From assembly GCA_964390335.1 (NCBI GenBank), contig CAYMHU010000008.1:1-64000 (forward strand): a stretch of 64,000 bases of DNA, read 5' to 3'. Origin of the DNA: Granulosicoccus sp964390335 (lineage in GTDB: Bacteria > Pseudomonadota > Gammaproteobacteria > Granulosicoccales > Granulosicoccaceae). Positions within the stretch are counted from its first letter, which is position 1. The number at the start of each line of letters is the position of its first letter. The notes beneath the pieces are model-generated. The model was not told the origin of the DNA, made no database searches, and worked only from the letters and a program-made list of their open reading frames with translations. Made by a program: the position numbers and the translations under genes. Shown here piece by piece: positions 59,819 through 64,000 of the stretch.

Positions 59819-60952
59819 TTACGCAGTTGCCAATGCGGCAATAACGACGTTACAGATTCTGTCAATAGTTACATCGTCAAGTTCGGGGTATATCGGCAGC
59901 GACAGACATCGTTCTGCGGTAGCTTCTGCTACCGGGCATTGTGCTGAATTTTGCATGTGTGCAGTGATAGCGACTTGCTTATGTAGCGGGATTGGGTAGT
60001 ACACAGCCGATGCAATTTGATCGTTCGCCAGTGCCTGTTTTACAAAATCTCTGTTGTCTGTTAAGAACGTAAACTGATGGAATACGGAAGTAGCATCACC
60101 TTGTTCTGGCGCGGATTGCAGCTGTGGCAACTGGATCTTCGCCTCTTTCAGGTTATCGCAATAGCGTTGCGCTACGCGCGCGCGCGACTCGTTATAAGCA
60201 TCAATATGCGGTAGTTTCTGCCGCAATATCGCTGCCTGGATTTCATCGAGTCTGCTGTTATAGCCGATTACACTGTGATGATATTGCTTCGTGCTGCCAT
60301 GCGCACGCAACACTTTTATCTTCTCAGCCAGATCGGGATTGTTTGTGGCCAACATACCGCCGTCGCCATAGCAACCCAAATTCTTACTGGGAAAAAAACT
60401 GTACGTACCGATATCGCCGATCGTACCCGTTAGTTTGGAATTGACGCGAGCACCAAAACTTTGTGCGCAGTCTTCAATAATGTGCAACTTGTATTCGTTT
60501 GCGATAGCGGTTAACGCTGGCATATCGGCTGGTAAACCAAACAGGTGTACTGGCACAATTGCCCGCGTTTTATCAGTAATCGCGTTTTGCACTTGTACTG
60601 GATCAATATTAAAACTGTGTGGGTCAATATCGACGAATACGGGGGTGGCGCCAACATAGGCTATGGCTTCTGCCGTTGCGATAAACGTAAACGGGGTGGT
60701 GATAACTTCATCTCCCGGTCCCAAATCCAGTGCGCGCATGGCCAGATGCAACGCATCGGTACCATTAGCGCAGGATAAAGCATGCTCGCAACCAAGATAC
60801 GCTGCAGCCTCTTGTTCAAATGTATGGACGTTGTGACCCATAATGAAATGCGTATTGACCAATACATCAGCGATTGCCGTATCGATGTTAGCTTTGAGCG
60901 ATAGATATTGCTGGTGCAAATCCACCATGGGTACTGCGGCAGAATGAGTCAT
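59819..60952 (-). CDS. DegT/DnrJ/EryC1/StrS family sugar aminotransferase
   Basis: The 377-residue PLP enzyme has the internal-aldimine Lys190 in S-F-F-P-S-K-N-L-G, D-C-A-Q-S-F-G (Asp161, Gln164), A-N-G-T-D-A-L and the C-terminal half fold. The family aminates keto-sugar nucleotides in O-antigen, enterobacterial common antigen and modified lipid A synthesis. It is co-directional with lpxB (17 bases apart), which recalls GnnB of Acidithiobacillus, an enzyme making the 3-amino UDP-sugar for lipid A. No GnnA-like oxidoreductase is adjacent, so a WecE/FdtB-like role is equally possible. Confidence 0.88.
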   Translation of the reverse strand: MTHSAAVPMVDLHQQYLSLKANIDTAIADVLVNTHFIMGHNVHTFEQEAAAYLGCEHALSCANGTDALHLAMRALDLGPGDEVITTPFTFIATAEAIAYVGATPVFVDIDPHSFNIDPVQVQNAITDKTRAIVPVHLFGLPADMPALTAIANEYKLHIIEDCAQSFGARVNSKLTGTIGDIGTYSFFPSKNLGCYGDGGMLATNNPDLAEKIKVLRAHGSTKQYHHSVIGYNSRLDEIQAAILRQKLPHIDAYNESRARVAQRYCDNLKEAKIQLPQLQSAPEQGDATSVFHQFTFLTDNRDFVKQALANDQIASAVYYPIPLHKQVAITAHMQNSAQCPVAEATAERCLSLPIYPELDDVTIDRICNVVIAALATA

Positions 60953-60983
60953 AAATACGGTCTTAGAGTGTAAAACCGTATTT
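60953..60983 (-). other. Inverted repeat abutting the aminotransferase start codon
   Basis: AAATACGGT (60953-60961) and ACCGTATTT (60975-60983) form a perfect 9-bp stem with a 13-base loop. On the minus strand the hairpin ends directly before the ATG at 60952 and holds the Shine-Dalgarno region in its loop. It may be an operator or an RNA element limiting translation. Confidence 0.45.
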
Positions 60984-61025
60984 TAGCTTGATGGTCGAAG
61001 AAGTGGGGCGATTATACGAATCAGA

Positions 61026-62591
61026 TCAATCGCGTTGATGGCCCGCATTGACCCGCAGAGCGCGACCTGCAACAAGCAACATCAATAGCCAGATGCTTAA
61101 GGAACCGCCACTTTTCGGTGCTTCGTTGGCAGCTGCGATTTCGGGTAGGCCGGCATTTGCATTGGAGTCGTTATTGGAGTTATCGCCGGTGGTGGTCGTA
61201 CTGTCAGTACCCGTGCCGGTCGTATCCGAACCAGCATCAGTGTCATTATTGTTCGTATTATCGGCCTCGTTGTTATTGGTATTGCCGGCAGCGTTATTGG
61301 AACCGTCCACAGGTGTACTGCTTTCAGAACCTGAAGTTTCGGTAGTTTCAACAATTTCATCGTTGAATACGTTATTGCTTAAATCGATGTCCAGCGTGCG
61401 AGATTCAACACGGACTTTCAGTTCGTCCAAGCTGGCTGAATTTGAATCAACCAGTACTGAAAAGACGGAGTCACTGAATTCGATGAGCGTATCGCGAGTG
61501 CACCTGAGCTCGATACCGAATTGTTGGCAATCCCAGTTGCTGTTTGTGCTGACGGATAACCAATCGGCGTTACTACCGTAACGCGCAGTTAATTCAAGCG
61601 TGTTGGCTCCAGCATCGCCAAGGTTGGTGATGACTAAATCCACACGAGTGTTGTCTGTTGACACAGTAGTGGATACATCCAGCTTTAAATCGGTGCTGTA
61701 CATGCGATTGACGCTGTCAATGTCGAGTGCGCTCAGCGCTTCACGTTGGCCAATGTCTACGTTGTCCGGGGTTTCAATGCTTTTTACGTTGTCATCCAAT
61801 GCAAAATAATAGGCGCCGTAGTGCATTATTGAACCGTAGTCGTAATCGCTGAATGTATCTGCGCCAGAATCGATAATCTCAAAGTTATCTTCACTGCCAG
61901 CTTCTAAGTTGTCCAGGTTTATCGTGACAAAGTTGTCTCGATCGGGCCGAGTGTGCTCGTGGTACAACCCGATTGCATGTCCGATTTCATGCACGACATT
62001 GCCGACTGCACAATCATCAGCTATCCAGACCTGCTGTTGGCCGCCGCGGCGTCCTACCCATGATGCGCAACCGTTACTGGGTGTAAACACGATGTAATTG
62101 TTGTAGGTATCTGCGTTTTCTGCCGTACGTTCAATCATTTTTAACGTGGTTAAATCATTCCAATGTGCCACTGCGGCGTACGCATTGTCTCGCATGGTTT
62201 GTGTTAGATCAGGTGCCATTTCAAAGGGAACAATGCCATCCGGCCAACGCTCGAATGCTGTTCGTACACCCAAACCGCGTTGTTGTATAGGAATTTCCAG
62301 CCGACCGTTCGGGCTGAGTTCGCCTAAAACCATATCGCCTTGTGCAACGGCAAAACCCTGAATAATCTGATAGGGAATGCCGTTCAGGCTGCCGGTGATT
62401 CGATTATCCCCTTCCAGCTGAAACTTTGATGGTCCGCTAAGTGAGAACTGTTCAACTTCAGACGCATGCAATGTCGGACACAACAGTAAAATAGCGCCCA
62501 CGATGCTTGCTGCTATTCTGCTCAGGTTTCGGCTTGTCGATTCCGGCTTTGCAGGTGCCAGTGTGACCATAACTCGCTCGCTTTGTATCAA
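61026..62591 (-). CDS. Secreted astacin-type (M12A) zinc metalloprotease with GlyGly-CTERM-like tail
   Basis: The 521-residue protein has a signal peptide ending near T-L-H-A-S (42-44). An astacin catalytic domain of about residues 110-300 carries the zinc motif with His201, Glu202, His205 and His211 (H-E-I-G-H-A-I-G-L-Y-H-E-H-T-R-P-D-R-D) and Met-turn S-I-M-H-Y-G (254-259). A beta-rich region (300-410) and a Ser/Thr/Asn/Asp linker (411-480) follow. The tail is G-G-S at 495-497, a hydrophobic stretch, then Arg residues, as in rhombosortase substrates. It is probably exported and tail-processed. Monocistronic. Confidence 0.9.
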   Translation of the reverse strand: MIQSERVMVTLAPAKPESTSRNLSRIAASIVGAILLLCPTLHASEVEQFSLSGPSKFQLEGDNRITGSLNGIPYQIIQGFAVAQGDMVLGELSPNGRLEIPIQQRGLGVRTAFERWPDGIVPFEMAPDLTQTMRDNAYAAVAHWNDLTTLKMIERTAENADTYNNYIVFTPSNGCASWVGRRGGQQQVWIADDCAVGNVVHEIGHAIGLYHEHTRPDRDNFVTINLDNLEAGSEDNFEIIDSGADTFSDYDYGSIMHYGAYYFALDDNVKSIETPDNVDIGQREALSALDIDSVNRMYSTDLKLDVSTTVSTDNTRVDLVITNLGDAGANTLELTARYGSNADWLSVSTNSNWDCQQFGIELRCTRDTLIEFSDSVFSVLVDSNSASLDELKVRVESRTLDIDLSNNVFNDEIVETTETSGSESSTPVDGSNNAAGNTNNNEADNTNNNDTDAGSDTTGTGTDSTTTTGDNSNNDSNANAGLPEIAAANEAPKSGGSLSIWLLMLLVAGRALRVNAGHQRD

Positions 62592-62752
62592 AATCGCACC
62601 GATGGCTTTGCGGTACGTATCTAACGGTTATCGGACAGCTGGGCATTTAATAAACGTTACTAAACGCTACAACCACTGAAAACCAATGTGGGTGGGCATT
62701 GCGAAGCGGCAGAGTGTGACGTATTCAACACGGCGCGGTATGCTAATAACCT

Positions 62753-63997
62753 ATGAATAGCATCACACAACAAAGTCAGCTTAATAAGAGCTGGCGAACC
62801 CCACTGCTGGTTATTGTGGCTGGCTGTCTTATCGCATTGTTTGGCTTCGGTATCCGCTCTGGTCTTGGATTGTTTCTCGAGCCCATGACGGTAGCCCGGG
62901 GGTGGACCAGGGAAACCTTTGGCTTTGCGCTGGCGCTACAGAATCTGTTCTGGGGTTTGGGGTTGCCTGTTGCTGGCGCTCTGGCCGATCGCTATGGTGC
63001 GATGCGGGTCATCATGGTTGGCGCGGTTGTCTATGCGCTGGGACTGTACGGGATGTCCCTGGCGCAAACGCCGTTTTCGTTGAATATGTTTGCCGGTGTG
63101 TTGTCGGGCGTTGGCATAGCCTTTTCGGCCTTTACGCTTGCGCTGGCTGCTATGGTCAGAGTGGTGGGCACGGAGAAACGCTCTTTTATTCTGGGTTTAG
63201 GCACCGCATCGGGTTCGCTTGGTCAGGTAATTTTTTCCCCTGTGAGTCAGGGATTCATTCAGCATGCAGGATGGTCAAATACATTAGTGGGCTTGGCTTT
63301 AGTTGCGCTTGCCATGATTCCGCTGGCATTTATTCTGCCTGGCATTGCGAGAAACGATGCTAGCGCCAGTACTCAGCACGAGCAGGCCAAACAGTCTTTG
63401 AAAGAAGCAGTAACGGAAGCCTTTGCACATCGCGGATTCGTGTTACTCACTACTGGTTTTTTTGTCTGTGGATTTCACGTGGCGTTTATAACCGTGCACT
63501 TTCCGGCCTACGTGAAAGATTTAGGACTAGACCCAGCAATAGGCGCTTACAGCCTTGCGTTAATTGGGTTGTTTAATATTGTTGGTTCATTCGGTTCGGG
63601 ATTGGTAGGGCAGCGCTATAGTAAAAAAATGAGTCTATCCACCATCTATTTTTTACGCTCTGTCGTTATCCTTGCGTTGCTATTGCTGCCCAAAACCCCG
63701 TTGGTCATTCTCACCTTTGCAGCCGTGATGGGTATCCTGTGGCTGTCTACGGTGCCATTAACGACGGGCATAATCGCGCAAGTGTTTGGCGTACAATACA
63801 TGGCTACATTGTTTGGCATTGTGTTTTTAAGCCATCAGATTGGTAGCTTTGTCGGTGTGTGGTTAGGTGGCTTACTGTACGATCAAACTGGCAGTTATAA
63901 CGGCATGTGGTGGGCCGGGGTCTTCTTTGGTGTAATAGCAGCAATATTGCATATGCCCATCAATGAAAAACCGTTGGCTCGGTTGACAGCAACATAA
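62753..63997 (+). CDS. MFS transporter
   Basis: The 414-residue 12-helix transporter has R-S-G-L-G-L-F-L-E-P-M (about 29-39) and the loop motif A-G-A-L-A-D-R-Y-G-A-M-R between helices 2 and 3 (G-x3-D-R-x-G). The pattern is closest to the monocarboxylate/oxalate-formate antiporter-like group. The second half begins near residue 215 after a hydrophilic central loop. It has no partner genes in the window, so the substrate is open. It is divergent from the astacin gene across a 161-base spacer. Confidence 0.87.
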   Translation: MNSITQQSQLNKSWRTPLLVIVAGCLIALFGFGIRSGLGLFLEPMTVARGWTRETFGFALALQNLFWGLGLPVAGALADRYGAMRVIMVGAVVYALGLYGMSLAQTPFSLNMFAGVLSGVGIAFSAFTLALAAMVRVVGTEKRSFILGLGTASGSLGQVIFSPVSQGFIQHAGWSNTLVGLALVALAMIPLAFILPGIARNDASASTQHEQAKQSLKEAVTEAFAHRGFVLLTTGFFVCGFHVAFITVHFPAYVKDLGLDPAIGAYSLALIGLFNIVGSFGSGLVGQRYSKKMSLSTIYFLRSVVILALLLLPKTPLVILTFAAVMGILWLSTVPLTTGIIAQVFGVQYMATLFGIVFLSHQIGSFVGVWLGGLLYDQTGSYNGMWWAGVFFGVIAAILHMPINEKPLARLTAT

Positions 63998-64000
63998 ACC

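Noticed and set aside
61100..61360. Open frames opposite the Asn/Thr-rich linker of the astacin gene
   Set aside because: They are shadows of the low-complexity repeat coding on the other strand.

Overview
The window is chromosomal DNA of a gammaproteobacterium. The evidence is gene order: queA-tgt-yajC-secD-secF, suhB/trmJ-cysE-iscRSUA-hscBA-fdx-iscX, tig-clpP-clpX-lon-hupB-ppiD, dapE, glnD, map, and rpsB-tsf-pyrH-frr-uppS-cdsA-dxr-rseP-bamA-skp-lpxD-fabZ-lpxA. The layout resembles Pseudomonas more than enterics, with cysE between trmJ and iscR. Base composition looks moderate rather than high GC. I cannot name a genus. The sequence is a draft scaffold with six 100-N gaps at 1218, 5922, 7535, 8827, 11676 and 31994. 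At least one gap (8827) is spurious.

Region 1 (1-11775) is accessory. A HigBA-like toxin-antitoxin pair on a possibly leaderless mRNA is followed by a DUF423 membrane protein and then a dense catabolic cluster built of two divergent blocks. Leftward from about 5.0 kb run TauE/SafE permease, PrpF-type tautomerase, luciferase-like flavin monooxygenase and an SDR. Rightward run a ThDP enzyme and a D-2-hydroxyacid dehydrogenase. Leftward from about 10.35 kb run an SDR, a TcuA-like FAD dehydrogenase and a TcuB-like Fe-S protein. Rightward run a dienelactone hydrolase and a 2-keto-4-pentenoate-hydratase-like protein. Together these suggest catabolism of a branched or unsaturated polycarboxylate, perhaps sulfonated, by a route I cannot match to a described pathway. 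The cluster abuts the 3' end of a tRNA-Leu(CAA) gene, a classic island insertion point.

Region 2 (11.9-28.4 kb) is core: queuosine tRNA modification (queA, tgt), the Sec accessory complex (yajC, secDF), an unknown lipoprotein, suhB/trmJ, cysE and a complete isc iron-sulfur operon. The isc spacers hold hairpins and short tandem repeats, and an unknown lipoprotein gene is appended to the operon. A Pro-Arg-His-Leu tRNA cluster closes the region.

Region 3 (28.4-45.8 kb) holds the protein quality-control set (tig, clpPX, lon with a sigma-32-like promoter), hupB, tRNA-Val and tRNA-Asp, and ppiD. Next come two 2-hydroxyacid oxidoreductases around mscL, then the leftward genes fabI, dapE, glnD and map.

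Region 4 (45.8-64 kb) is a long rightward run for translation and envelope synthesis: rpsB (S2 with an acidic Ala/Pro tail), tsf, pyrH, frr, uppS, cdsA, dxr, rseP, bamA, skp, lpxD, fabZ and lpxA. lpxB lies in the opposite orientation behind a DegT-family aminotransferase. The window ends with a secreted astacin-type metalloprotease carrying a GlyGly-CTERM-like tail and an MFS transporter.
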